Below, in pieces: positions 51,299-60,800 of a stretch of DNA of 64,000 nt. Every line of letters begins with the position of its first letter. Positions within the stretch are counted from its first letter, which is position 1. Below the pieces are notes generated by a model. That model had not been told where the DNA came from. It saw only the letters and a list, made by a program, of their open reading frames with translations, and did not search any database. The position numbers and the translations under genes were made by a program. The stretch comes from an uncultured Prevotellaceae bacterium. Lineage in GTDB: Bacteria; Bacteroidota; Bacteroidia; Bacteroidales; Bacteroidaceae. The DNA is taken from contig CAMKSE010000013.1 of assembly GCA_946415365.1 (NCBI GenBank), positions 1-64,000 on the forward strand, given 5' to 3'.

Positions 51299-51332
51299 AA
51301 AAGCGCAATAAAAACGGTTAATTTAGATTTTT
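51299..51332. repeat. Right copy of 34-bp direct repeat (att-like)
   Basis: AAAAGCGCAATAAAAACGGT followed by TAATTTAGATTTTT-type sequence, matching the end of the AlkD-like gene. It is not part of any gene here. Confidence 0.8.
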
Positions 51333-51368
51333 TATAAATTAACTCTCTTCTGTCTCACTGATTATGTG

Positions 51369-51376
51369 TACCTTTG
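51369..51376 (+). promoter_or_regulatory. -7 box of the fur-like gene
   Basis: TACCTTTG. Transcription would begin near 51383, so translation must start at the ATG at 51407 and not at the TTG of the longer frame. Confidence 0.5.
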
Positions 51377-51406
51377 TGCGGTTTTCAAGAAATCGACAGT
51401 TTCACT

Positions 51407-51898
51407 ATGGCTATTACGGGTAAGAAAAGCATGGTCAGTGACGCAGAACGCATACTGGATAATTATCTTGAGATGAATCATCATCGCAAGACCCCTGAGC
51501 GCTATACAATCCTCAGGGCGGTGTACAGCGTGCATGGTCATTTTACGTTAGAGGAGCTTAGCGAGAAGCTTGTCAATGACATGAACTTCCACGTTAGCCG
51601 TGCAACACTGTATAATACTCTCAACCTTTTCATGGAACTGCGCCTTGTGATTCGACACCGTTTCCAAGGTACCACGACATACGAGGTATATGGTGAGAGC
51701 CATTGCCATCAAATATGCACCATGTGCGGTAAGGTCACTGAGGTGAAATCGCCTGAGATAATAAAAGCAGTAGACAACATGCCAACGAAACGTTTCCGTA
51801 AGGATGGTTTCACACTTTATGTCTATGGTGTATGCAGCACTTGTTTGGCCAAAGCCACCAAACGTAAGAAACAAGAAAAGAACGATAAAACAAAATAA
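51407..51898 (+). CDS. Fur-family metal or peroxide regulator
   Basis: 163 residues from the ATG at 51407. The winged helix is 'RYTILRAVYSVHGHFTLEEL ... HVSRATLYNTLNLFMELRLV', with the family recognition helix 'RATLYNTL'. The dimer domain has the structural zinc cysteines 'CTMCGK' and 'VCSTCLAK' and a His-rich stretch 'ESHCHQ'. Whether it senses iron, zinc or peroxide cannot be decided by eye. The tail is lysine-rich. It is 6 bp before purA and probably co-transcribed. Confidence 0.88.
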   Translation: MAITGKKSMVSDAERILDNYLEMNHHRKTPERYTILRAVYSVHGHFTLEELSEKLVNDMNFHVSRATLYNTLNLFMELRLVIRHRFQGTTTYEVYGESHCHQICTMCGKVTEVKSPEIIKAVDNMPTKRFRKDGFTLYVYGVCSTCLAKATKRKKQEKNDKTK

Positions 51899-51904
51899 CT
51901 GATT

Positions 51905-53176
51905 ATGAATAAAGGAAAAGTAGATGTCCTGCTCGGTTTGCAGTGGGGCGACGAAGGAAAAGGTAAGGTGGTCGACGTGCTGACCCCTAAGTACGATGTA
52001 GTAGCCCGTTTCCAGGGTGGTCCTAATGCCGGTCATACGTTGGAGTTCGAAGGACAGAAGTATGTGCTGCGCTCGATTCCATCGGGAATCTTTCAGGGAG
52101 GCAAGGTGAACATCATCGGCAATGGTGTGGTACTCGCCCCAGATCTCTTTATGGACGAGGCAAAGGCTCTGGAGGCCAGTGGTCATGACCTCCACTCACG
52201 TCTGCATATTTCTAAGAAGGCTCATCTCATCATGCCCACCCATCGTGTACTCGACGCAGCCTATGAAGCCCAGAAGGGTAAGGATAAGGTTGGCACTACC
52301 GGCAAGGGTATAGGTCCTACTTATACAGACAAGGTGAGTCGTAACGGTCTACGTGTGGGTGACATCCTCGAGAACTTCCCAGAGAAGTATGCTAAGGCAA
52401 AAGCTCGTCATGAGGCTATTCTGAAATCGCTGAATTTCGAATATGACATCACGGAAGTTGAGAAAAAATGGCTTGAAGGTGTTGAGTATTTGCGCCAGTT
52501 CCCAATTGTAGACTCAGAACACGAAATCAATAACATCCTGAAAAGTGGGAAGAGTGTATTGTGCGAGGGCGCTCAGGGTACGATGCTAGACGTTGACTTT
52601 GGTAGCTATCCTTTTGTGACTTCTTCCAATACCATCTGTGCTGGAGCCTGTACGGGCCTCGGCATCGGTCCCAACAAGATTGGCGATGTGTTTGGTATTA
52701 TGAAGGCCTATTGCACACGTGTTGGTGCAGGTCCGTTCCCCACAGAACTGTTCGATGAAACAGGTAAGACCATTCGTGACCTCGGTCATGAATACGGAGC
52801 TGTTACAGGTCGTGAACGTCGTTGCGGTTGGATCGACCTCGTGGCTCTGCGCTATTCCATTATGGTCAACGGTGTTACACAACTCATCATGATGAAGAGC
52901 GATGTACTCGATGGTTTCGATACCATCAAGGCATGTGTGGCTTACAAACAGAATGGTGTTGAAATCGATTACTTCCCCTACAACATAGAGGAGGGTATCG
53001 AACCAGTCTATCAGGAACTTCCGGGTTGGAAGACCGATATGACTAAGTTCACCTCCGAGGATCAGTTCCCGAAAGAGTTCAAAGATTATATCCTGTTCTT
53101 AGAGAAGGAGTTAGATACACCGATTAAAATCATTTCTATCGGTCCTGACCGCGACCAGACAATCGTAAGAAAGTAA
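51905..53176 (+). CDS. purA: Adenylosuccinate synthetase
   Basis: 423 residues, the normal length. It forms adenylosuccinate from IMP, aspartate and GTP, a step in AMP synthesis. Family marks are the GTP loop '[13 protein letters not shown]' with the catalytic Asp, 'GGPNAGHT' with the catalytic His, '[16 protein letters not shown]' and '[14 protein letters not shown]'. It lies in a run with fur and hisS (20 bp before hisS). Confidence 0.96.
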   Translation: MNKGKVDVLLGLQWGDEGKGKVVDVLTPKYDVVARFQGGPNAGHTLEFEGQKYVLRSIPSGIFQGGKVNIIGNGVVLAPDLFMDEAKALEASGHDLHSRLHISKKAHLIMPTHRVLDAAYEAQKGKDKVGTTGKGIGPTYTDKVSRNGLRVGDILENFPEKYAKAKARHEAILKSLNFEYDITEVEKKWLEGVEYLRQFPIVDSEHEINNILKSGKSVLCEGAQGTMLDVDFGSYPFVTSSNTICAGACTGLGIGPNKIGDVFGIMKAYCTRVGAGPFPTELFDETGKTIRDLGHEYGAVTGRERRCGWIDLVALRYSIMVNGVTQLIMMKSDVLDGFDTIKACVAYKQNGVEIDYFPYNIEEGIEPVYQELPGWKTDMTKFTSEDQFPKEFKDYILFLEKELDTPIKIISIGPDRDQTIVRK

Positions 53177-53196
53177 AAAAAGTAATTAATATAGAT

Positions 53197-54561
53197 ATGG
53201 CACAGAAGCCAAGTATTCCAAAAGGAACGCGCGACTTCTCCCCGATGGAGATGGCCAAGCGCAACTACATCTTTGATACCATCCGTAGCGTGTACCAGCT
53301 CTATGGTTTCCAGCAAATAGAGACACCTGCGATGGAAACACTTGGTACGCTAATGGGCAAGTATGGCGAGGAGGGCGACAAGCTGCTCTTCAAAGTACTC
53401 AACAGTGGAGATTTCCTCAATAAGGTCAGCGACGAGGAGTTACAGGAACGTAATGCCCTGCATCTGGCAGCAAAACTCTGCGAGAAAGGTCTCCGATATG
53501 ATCTTACCGTACCCTTCGCACGTTACGTAGTGATGCACCGTGAGGAACTTCAATTGCCATTCAAGCGCTATCAGATGCAGCCTGTCTGGCGTGCCGACCG
53601 TCCTCAGAAAGGTCGCTATCGTGAGTTCTGGCAGTTCGACGGTGACATTGTGGGCTCTGATTCCCTCCTCAATGAGGTGGAACTCATGCAGATTGTCGAC
53701 AATGTGTTCGCTCGTTTTGGCGTTCGCGTACAAATCAAGATTAACAACCGCAAAATTCTGACGGGAATAGCCGAAGTCATTGGCGCTGCAGACAAGATTG
53801 TCGATATCACCGTGGCCATAGATAAACTCGATAAAATCGGTCTCGATAACGTGAACGCCGAACTCCGTGAGGACGGTCTTAGTGAAGAACAGATAGAGAA
53901 ACTGCAGCCAATCATCACGCTTGAGGGCGCCAACGAAGAGAAGCTCAATACAATCGCCGAAGTTCTCAAAGACAGCGAGATAGGCCTCAAGGGAATCGAA
54001 GAAACCCGCTATATCCTCAACATGTTGAGCGGAAACAGCCTGAAGAACGAACTTCAACTCGATCTCACTCTCGCCCGTGGCCTGAACTACTATACCGGTG
54101 CTATTTTCGAGGTTAAGGCTCTTGATGTACAAATAGGCTCCATTACTGGTGGTGGCCGTTACGACAACCTCACCGGTATCTTCGGCATGCCAGGTATCTC
54201 CGGTGTTGGCATCTCCTTTGGCGTCGACCGTATTTTCGACGTTCTCAACGCTCTCGATGCCTATCCACAGGATGCCGTTGTTGGAACACAATTGCTCTTC
54301 ATCAACTTCGGCGAAAAGGAGACTGCCTATTGTCTTCCTGCCGTAGCCAGGGCTCGTGAGGCAGGTATTCGTACGGAGATTTATCCTGATTCTTCGAAGA
54401 TGAAGAAACAGATGTCATACGCCAACGCCAAGCAGATTCCGTTTGTAGCTCTGGCAGGTGAGAACGAGATGTCTGCTGGCAAGCTGACATTGAAGAATAT
54501 GTTGTCTGGAGATCAGCAACTGCTTACAACAGAAGAACTTATAAACGTAGTAAAATCATAG
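53197..54561 (+). CDS. hisS: Histidyl-tRNA synthetase
   Basis: 454 residues, class II aminoacyl-tRNA synthetase. It starts '[18 protein letters not shown]'. Motif 2 is '[20 protein letters not shown]', histidine motif A is '[15 protein letters not shown]', and motif 3 is '[15 protein letters not shown]'. The C-terminal anticodon-binding domain follows from about residue 355. It charges tRNA-His in the cytoplasm. The next gene begins 3 bp later. Confidence 0.96.
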   Translation: MAQKPSIPKGTRDFSPMEMAKRNYIFDTIRSVYQLYGFQQIETPAMETLGTLMGKYGEEGDKLLFKVLNSGDFLNKVSDEELQERNALHLAAKLCEKGLRYDLTVPFARYVVMHREELQLPFKRYQMQPVWRADRPQKGRYREFWQFDGDIVGSDSLLNEVELMQIVDNVFARFGVRVQIKINNRKILTGIAEVIGAADKIVDITVAIDKLDKIGLDNVNAELREDGLSEEQIEKLQPIITLEGANEEKLNTIAEVLKDSEIGLKGIEETRYILNMLSGNSLKNELQLDLTLARGLNYYTGAIFEVKALDVQIGSITGGGRYDNLTGIFGMPGISGVGISFGVDRIFDVLNALDAYPQDAVVGTQLLFINFGEKETAYCLPAVARAREAGIRTEIYPDSSKMKKQMSYANAKQIPFVALAGENEMSAGKLTLKNMLSGDQQLLTTEELINVVKS

Positions 54562-54564
54562 CTG

Positions 54565-55572
54565 ATGGGTTGGTTCAAGCGTTTGTCCCTTATCCTCATA
54601 GTTGTCTGCGGTCTGACGGCTGCTGTGCCCGATAGGACCACAACCATCTTCGTTATAGGTGACTCTACCGCTGCCAACAAGGACATCTCCGGTGGTAAGC
54701 AGGAACGAGGTTGGGCAATGGCTTTGCAGTGCTATTTTGACGATCATGTCATGATTGATAACCATGCCGTCAATGGCCGCTCCTCCAAGAGTTTCATTGA
54801 CGAGGGTCGATGGGAAAAGGTGGTGTCGCTTATAAAGCCCGGTGATTATGTCATCATCCAGTTCGGTCATAACGACGAGAAGACACAACCTAATCGTCAC
54901 ACCGATCCTGGTTCCACATTCGACTACAATCTTGCCCGTTTTGTTCGTGAAACGCGAGAACATGGTGGTATTCCAGTGTTGATGAATAGTGTTGTTCGTC
55001 GCAACTTCCTTGTTAAGGCTCCTATTATTGCCGACGATGAGCAGTTGCGCAACACAACTTTTAGCGACGGTGCTAAGACGGTCGAGGGCGATACGCTTAT
55101 TGATACCCATGGTCAATACCGCGTTGCTCCTCGTGATGTGGCTCAGCGTATGAATTGCCATTTCATCGATGCGAACCGCATCACCCATAACCTCGAACAG
55201 TCTCTTGGAACAGAAGGATCTAAGGCACTCCATATGTGGTTTCTGCCTGGTACAGAACCCTCCGAGCCGAAGGGCAAGCAGGACAATACACATTATAATG
55301 TTCATGGTGCGCATGTAGTGGCTCGTCTTTTGGCCGATGCTCTCTGTGATGAAATACCATTACTTAGGGCTTGCCGTACAGATGCCGATTTCACTGTAGA
55401 CCGACTTGGTCGCGGCCAATACCTCACGCTTAGTGACGCTATTACTGCTGCCCAGGCATCCTCAAAAGCTGAAATCACCATACAGATTCTTGGAGGCGAG
55501 TGGGAGAAACCCCACCTTCCTAAGAACTCCCGTATCCGCTTCGTTCTCCGCCAAGGTGCTTCTTGGAAATGA
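54565..55572 (+). CDS. SGNH acetylesterase (CE12-like) with short pectinesterase-like tail
   Basis: 335 residues with a signal peptide ('LSLILIVVCGLTAAVPD'). SGNH/GDSL esterase of the rhamnogalacturonan acetylesterase type: block I 'FVIGDSTAANKD' (Ser), block III 'IIQFGHNDEK' (Gly/Asn) and block V 'DNTHYNVHGAHVVA', where His takes part in catalysis. The last about 60 residues ('DFTVDRLGRGQYLTLSDAIT') match the first strands of pectinesterases and then end, which suggests a remnant of an esterase-pectinesterase fusion. It probably removes acetyl groups from pectin in the periplasm. Confidence 0.85.
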   Translation: MGWFKRLSLILIVVCGLTAAVPDRTTTIFVIGDSTAANKDISGGKQERGWAMALQCYFDDHVMIDNHAVNGRSSKSFIDEGRWEKVVSLIKPGDYVIIQFGHNDEKTQPNRHTDPGSTFDYNLARFVRETREHGGIPVLMNSVVRRNFLVKAPIIADDEQLRNTTFSDGAKTVEGDTLIDTHGQYRVAPRDVAQRMNCHFIDANRITHNLEQSLGTEGSKALHMWFLPGTEPSEPKGKQDNTHYNVHGAHVVARLLADALCDEIPLLRACRTDADFTVDRLGRGQYLTLSDAITAAQASSKAEITIQILGGEWEKPHLPKNSRIRFVLRQGASWK

Positions 55573-55594
55573 AGTAGAATGAATAAGAGTCCTG

Positions 55595-57697
55595 TTACCT
55601 CCCGAGGAGGATTCTGGCATCTACGGTCACAACATCCTGCTCGTCTGCGAGCAGGGGGTTGAGGTCTATCTCCTTAATCTCCGTTGCGAAACGAAGGAGT
55701 GTAGAGAGGCGTACGATGATCTCGGCGTATTTCTGTTCGTTGAGTGCTTTTTGTCCACGTGTTCCTTTTATTATTTTGTAACCGCGGAGAGAGTGGATCA
55801 TGGAGTATGCCTCGGCATAGGAAAGTGGAGCAAGGCCCGAGGACACGTCCTTCAGCACCTCTACAAAGATGCCGCCGAGCCCACAAAGTACAACATGTCC
55901 GAAACGTTCCTCATATTTAGCACCGATGAAGAGTTCAGTGCCCTTGAGCATCTTCTGTACCATCACACCCTTGGCATCGGGAATCCGCATCATACGGTCG
56001 TATTCGAGGGCGAGGTGTTCGGCAGTACGGATATTGAGGGCAACACCACCGACATCGCTCTTGTGGATAGGTCCCACAACCTTGGCTACAACGGGATAGC
56101 CTATCTGTGAGGCGAAGGCAATCAACTCTTCCTTTGATGGTGACACTTTCTCAGGTACCATCGGGATGCCTGCACAGGAAAAAATCTCACGGACGGTGTC
56201 AGGTTTGAGGTAGCCACAGGTAATTCCTTCGAACTTCAAACGGTTGGTCTCGCGATAGATAATATCACGAATCTTAGGAACGTCGACACCGTATAGCTCC
56301 AGTTCGGGAGGTGCCGGTTGAGGTGTACGCATGATCTGTGAGAGAGCTGTGGCAAGAATCACTTCGTCGCTGAAGTTCACATGTCCTTTCTTAAGGAATT
56401 CAGCCACTTCGGGCCCTGCTGTATGCAGGCTGGGAAGTATGGGAAAAACGGGTTTCTTACATTCGCGGATCTTCCGGTCAAGCACGTCGTAAGCCTCATA
56501 GAGTTGTGTGAGTCCTGGTGTGCCGTAAATGACGGCGATGGCGTCGATCTGGTCGAAGCGGTTCTCGCAGTAGTCGATGACGGTGCCTAATTGTTCGGCA
56601 GTGCCTGTGGCGAGGAAGTCGATGGGGTTTGCAACACTGGAGCCAGGAAAAAGTTTCGTCTTCAGTTCCTCGGCCAGTGGTCCTTCGAGCGTTGGCACGC
56701 TGATGCCTCCCTTCGAGAGGGCATCTGTGAGCATAACACCAGGGCCTCCGGCATGGGTGACTATGGCGAAGTTCTGAAGGTGGGAGACGGGTGATGCAAG
56801 ATGGGCAGTGACCATGAAGATACAGCCAGCGGTGGTCAGTTCCTCACGTGAGAAACAACGTACGATACCAGCCTTACGGAACAGTGCCTCGACGGCTGCA
56901 TCTGAGGATGCGAGGGCTCCGGTATGACTGGATGCTGCACGGCTGCCACTCTCGCTGGAACCAGCCTTGATGGCTGCAATGCGACAGCCCTTACGGATAA
57001 GGCTACTTGCGTGGAAGAGCAGTTTGTCGGGGTTGGAGATATTCTCCACGTAGAGTAATTTTACCTTTGAATCTGTATCAGGATTGAAATGCTCGTCCAT
57101 ATACTGCAGCACATCTTCAATGCCAATCTGCTTGCCATTGCCAATACTCCATACCGAGTTGAATTGCAGTCCTTTAATGACTGCACTCTCAAGTATAAAT
57201 ACTGCCGTTGCACCAGAGCCACTGATGAAGTCAGCCCCCATGGGATTGAGATTGGGAATGGGCAACGTGAAGACGCTGTGATGGTTGCGGTTAATTAACC
57301 CGATACAGTTTGGGCCTATCAGAGCTGCTCTGTACTTCTCGCAGGTGTCGAGTATGCGTTGTTCGAGTGCAGCTCCCTCAGCCGTTTCCTCTCCGAAACC
57401 AGCAGAGATAATGATGAAGGCCCTAACGCCTTTCTCCGTTGCGAGGTAATCTACGTAATCAGGACAGAAGCGTGCTGCCACTACGAGAATGGCGAGATCG
57501 GTCTGGGGGATGTCCTTCACATCGTGAAAGGCCTTGATGCCCTGTATTAGGTCTTCCTTTGGGTTCACTACATGTAGTTCTCCATGGTACTCTCCGCTCA
57601 GCAGGTTTCGCACGATAGAACCACCGGGTTTATGCACGTTGTTGGAGCCGCCAACGACGACAATGCTCCTAGGATTGAGTAATTGTTCGTTTATCAT
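55595..57697 (-). CDS. Acyl-CoA synthetase (ADP-forming), fused alpha-beta
   Basis: 700 residues, NDP-forming acetate-CoA ligase type. A CoA-binding Rossmann domain comes first ('SIVVVGGSNNVHKPGGSIVR'), then a succinyl-CoA-ligase-like domain with the phospho-His in 'AASSHTGALASSD' near residue 255. An ATP-grasp domain from about 475 ('IGYPVVAKVVGPIHKSDVGG', 'EVDLNPLL'-like 'KEIDLNPLLADEQD') completes the chain. It converts acyl-CoA, ADP and phosphate to acid and ATP, so it can save energy in fermentation of amino or fatty acids. It is convergent with the esterase gene, 22 bp away. Confidence 0.92.
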   Translation of the reverse strand: MINEQLLNPRSIVVVGGSNNVHKPGGSIVRNLLSGEYHGELHVVNPKEDLIQGIKAFHDVKDIPQTDLAILVVAARFCPDYVDYLATEKGVRAFIIISAGFGEETAEGAALEQRILDTCEKYRAALIGPNCIGLINRNHHSVFTLPIPNLNPMGADFISGSGATAVFILESAVIKGLQFNSVWSIGNGKQIGIEDVLQYMDEHFNPDTDSKVKLLYVENISNPDKLLFHASSLIRKGCRIAAIKAGSSESGSRAASSHTGALASSDAAVEALFRKAGIVRCFSREELTTAGCIFMVTAHLASPVSHLQNFAIVTHAGGPGVMLTDALSKGGISVPTLEGPLAEELKTKLFPGSSVANPIDFLATGTAEQLGTVIDYCENRFDQIDAIAVIYGTPGLTQLYEAYDVLDRKIRECKKPVFPILPSLHTAGPEVAEFLKKGHVNFSDEVILATALSQIMRTPQPAPPELELYGVDVPKIRDIIYRETNRLKFEGITCGYLKPDTVREIFSCAGIPMVPEKVSPSKEELIAFASQIGYPVVAKVVGPIHKSDVGGVALNIRTAEHLALEYDRMMRIPDAKGVMVQKMLKGTELFIGAKYEERFGHVVLCGLGGIFVEVLKDVSSGLAPLSYAEAYSMIHSLRGYKIIKGTRGQKALNEQKYAEIIVRLSTLLRFATEIKEIDLNPLLADEQDVVTVDARILLGR

Positions 57698-57701
57698 GAT
57701 G

Positions 57702-57709
57702 CAAAGATA
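57702..57709 (-). promoter_or_regulatory. -7 box very close to the acyl-CoA synthetase start
   Basis: The minus strand reads TATCTTTG only 4 nt before the ATG, so the transcript would be leaderless or nearly so if this box is used. Confidence 0.4.
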
Positions 57710-57753
57710 ATATAATAATTCATAAATTACAAATGAATTTAGAAATATTTCTC

Positions 57754-57761
57754 TACCTTTG
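57754..57761 (+). promoter_or_regulatory. -7 box of the alpha-2-macroglobulin gene
   Basis: TACCTTTG, 49 bp before the ATG. The leader is made of GTTTATAGTTAACGG-like repeats. Confidence 0.5.
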
Positions 57762-57768
57762 CATTGTT

Positions 57769-57808
57769 TTTAGTTTATAGTTAACGGTTTATTGTTTACA
57801 GTATACGG
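57769..57808. repeat. GTTTATAGTTAACGG repeat
   Basis: Low-complexity run TTTATAGTTAACGGTTTATT continuing to GTTTACAGTATACGG; same family as 32617-32642. Confidence 0.65.
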
Positions 57809-57810
57809 AA

Positions 57811-60800
57811 ATGAAGAAAAGTTTCACTATATTAATTGCATTGATAATGCCAATACTGATGTTTGGAGATTCGTATGCTTCTCTTTGGAAGAAAGTGGAA
57901 GCGGCAGGGGAGAAAGACCTGCCCAAGACAGAGTATGAACTGTTGCAGAAGATTATCAGTAAGGCGTCCAAGCATCGTGACTACGGTCAGTTGCTCAAGG
58001 CGGGGCTACAGAGTGCACAGGTGATGGCATCGATTGCTCCAGACTCGCTGGCGACGGCTATAGGGGAGATGAGGAAACAGTGGGAACGGGCCGATGACGA
58101 GGTGTTGAGGACGGTGTGGCAGACGGTGCTGTGGCGTATCGGCAGCGACAACTACAGCCTGGGGCTGGACGTGGAGCCGCCCAGGCTGACAGCGGACCTC
58201 TGCGAGAAGCTGGCCCGGGTGAAGGACAGGGACTACGCGCCTCTGGTGACGGAGGGCGCGGACGGGGCGATCTTTGACCATGACCTGCTGCACGTGGTGG
58301 GCTATGAGCTGAACACGGGGTTTGAGGAGATGATGAATTATTATAAGCGGGCAGGCAACCGACGGGCTGCGTGCGTCGTAGCGGCGAAGGTGTACTGGTA
58401 TGCCAGCAATGACAGGCTCGACCCCGTCATCAAGGAATATGAGGATTTGCCTGAGGCCGGAGAGCTTGCTCTCCTGCACTACCACAATATAGGAAGGGGC
58501 TTAGGGTCTTTAGGGGAATTAGGGTGTTTAGGGGAGAGGATGGCGTATATCAGCGAGGCGCTGGGCAAATGGGGGCGTTGGAGCCGTCTGAACAACGCCC
58601 TGCGTAACGAGCGTGCCAGGATGACTAACCCACAGCTGCGTGTGGCTTACGACCTTCAGGTTTCGTTGCCTGGGCAATCGCAGGGGATAGCGCTGAGCGA
58701 CGTGAGGAACGTCCAATCTGTCACAATGAAAGTGTATAAGGTGAATGCAGGTGGGGACTACACGGAATCGCCTAACTACGAAAAGGGCTATGAGAAGATA
58801 AAACCGCTGTTGGGCGACGTGGTGTATGAGCAGACGCGGCAGTACGAGGGTAAGAAGCCGTACGAATTGACCGAGGACTCGATGAGGATTGAGGGGCTGC
58901 CTGTCGGCTTGTATATGGTGGAGTTCAGCTCGGAGCCGACTACGGAGACGATCCGACAGCTGTATCATGTGACGGATGTCTACACGATCGCGGAGGACCA
59001 GCCATCGAGCGAGGGTATGCGCTATGTGGTGGTGAGTGCTTCGACGGGGCAGCCTCTGGCGGGGGCTCATCTGCGTATCCGGGAGTATCTGACGTATTCG
59101 GCATTCGAGGAGCATGAGGGTGTGACCGACGAGAAAGGGGAGTACGTCTTCAAGTCGAAGTCGTTCAATCGCAAACAGGAGGTATATGCCTGGACTGACA
59201 GTGACAAGGCTTGTCCGCCGATGACTAGCGGCAGCAACTACCGCTTCTATAGTAACAAACAGTTGGAGACTCGAACGTGTATCTTTACTGACCGTGCCAT
59301 CTACCGTCCCGGTCAGAAGGTCTATGCTTCGGCATTGCTTTATCAGGTGAAGGATGGTATGGAGCAAAGCGTAAGAGACCATGTGAACGTGACTTTCCGT
59401 CTGCGCGACTGCAATGGCAAGGTGGTGTCGGAGCAGAAGGGGATGACTGATGACTATGGCACTTGCACCTCAGCGTTCACACTGCCGTCGGCGGGACTGA
59501 CGGGGAGATTCTCCATAGAGGTGAACTCAGCGTATCATTATTTCCGCGTGGAGGAGTATAAGCGTCCCACATTTCATGTAGACTTCCCTGAGGTGAAGCA
59601 GACCTATGCCGCCGGGGACACGCTGAGGGTGAAGGGCACAGCCATGAGCTATGCCGGGGTGGCTGTGCAGAATGCGAAAGTGAAGTACACAGTGACCCGC
59701 CGCAGGGCTTACTGGTGGTGGATGTCAGGAGGTAGGGGGATTAAGGATAGTAGGGTGATTAGGGGAGAGTCGAGTGAAGACGAGGAGGTAAGCGCTGGTG
59801 AGACCATCACTGACGACAAGGGACAGTTTGACGTGACGATGCCGCTGACGATGCCGGAGACCAGTTATCCGATGTTCTATCAGTTTGTGGTGAAGGCCGA
59901 TGTTACAGATGCTGCCGGTGAGACCCGCGACGGACAGTTGTCACTGCCATTGGGAAACCGCAAGCAGGCGCTGAGCGTGGATATGGCAGACAAAATGTTG
60001 CTTGACGACCAGCCCACAGCGACCTTCCACCTGCTGAATGCGGCAGGGAAGGACGTGGATGCGGAGGTAAGCTATCGCATTAATGGTGGCAAGTGGCAGA
60101 AAGTCAGGACAGCTGTTAGCTGTCAGCTGTCATCTCTCAATTTAATCAGCGGTGAGCACACGCTGGAGGCTGTTTGCGAGGGAGATACTATCGAGCGCCG
60201 CTTTGTGGTCTTCTCGCTCGACGATGAGCGCCCGGCCACGAAGACGGACGACTGGTTCTGGCAGTCGGCCACACAGTTTCCCAACGACGGGACGCCTGTC
60301 ACTATCCAGGTGGGCTCTTCGGACCGGGATGTGCATATCGTGTACAGCGTGTTTGCCAACGATAAGGTGATCAGGCGCGGGGCCGTTGACAGAAGCGACC
60401 AACTCTTGAACCTTAAACTGACTTATGAGGAGGCATACGGCAATGGTCTGCTGCTGACTTTTGCCTGGGTGAAGAACGGCCAGTGCTACACGCATACGGC
60501 TCAGGTGCAACGTCCTCTGCCTGACAAGAAACTGCGGATGGCGTGGGCGACGTTCCGCGACCGCCTGACTCCGGGACAGCAGGAGGAATGGACGCTGACG
60601 GTGAAGGACTGTGAGGGGCGGCCTGTGGACGGTCAGCTGATGGCTACGCTCTACGACAAGAGCCTTGAACAGCTGACAAGGCATCGGTGGACGTTTGTGC
60701 CTTATCTGCATCTGCCGCTTCCGACTGTCTCATGGTCTTATCCGTCGCGCTACAAGATGAATGCTTCGGCCACGAAATACTGGAAAGAGGAAGAGGTGAG

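Noticed and set aside
51100..51321. A 73-codon frame inside the array B segment, starting 'MNNMIVNYLKISRKKELIKR'.
   Set aside because: Its end is made of the duplicated 34-bp repeat and its start lies in the repeat-rich flank. There is no promoter or recognisable domain.
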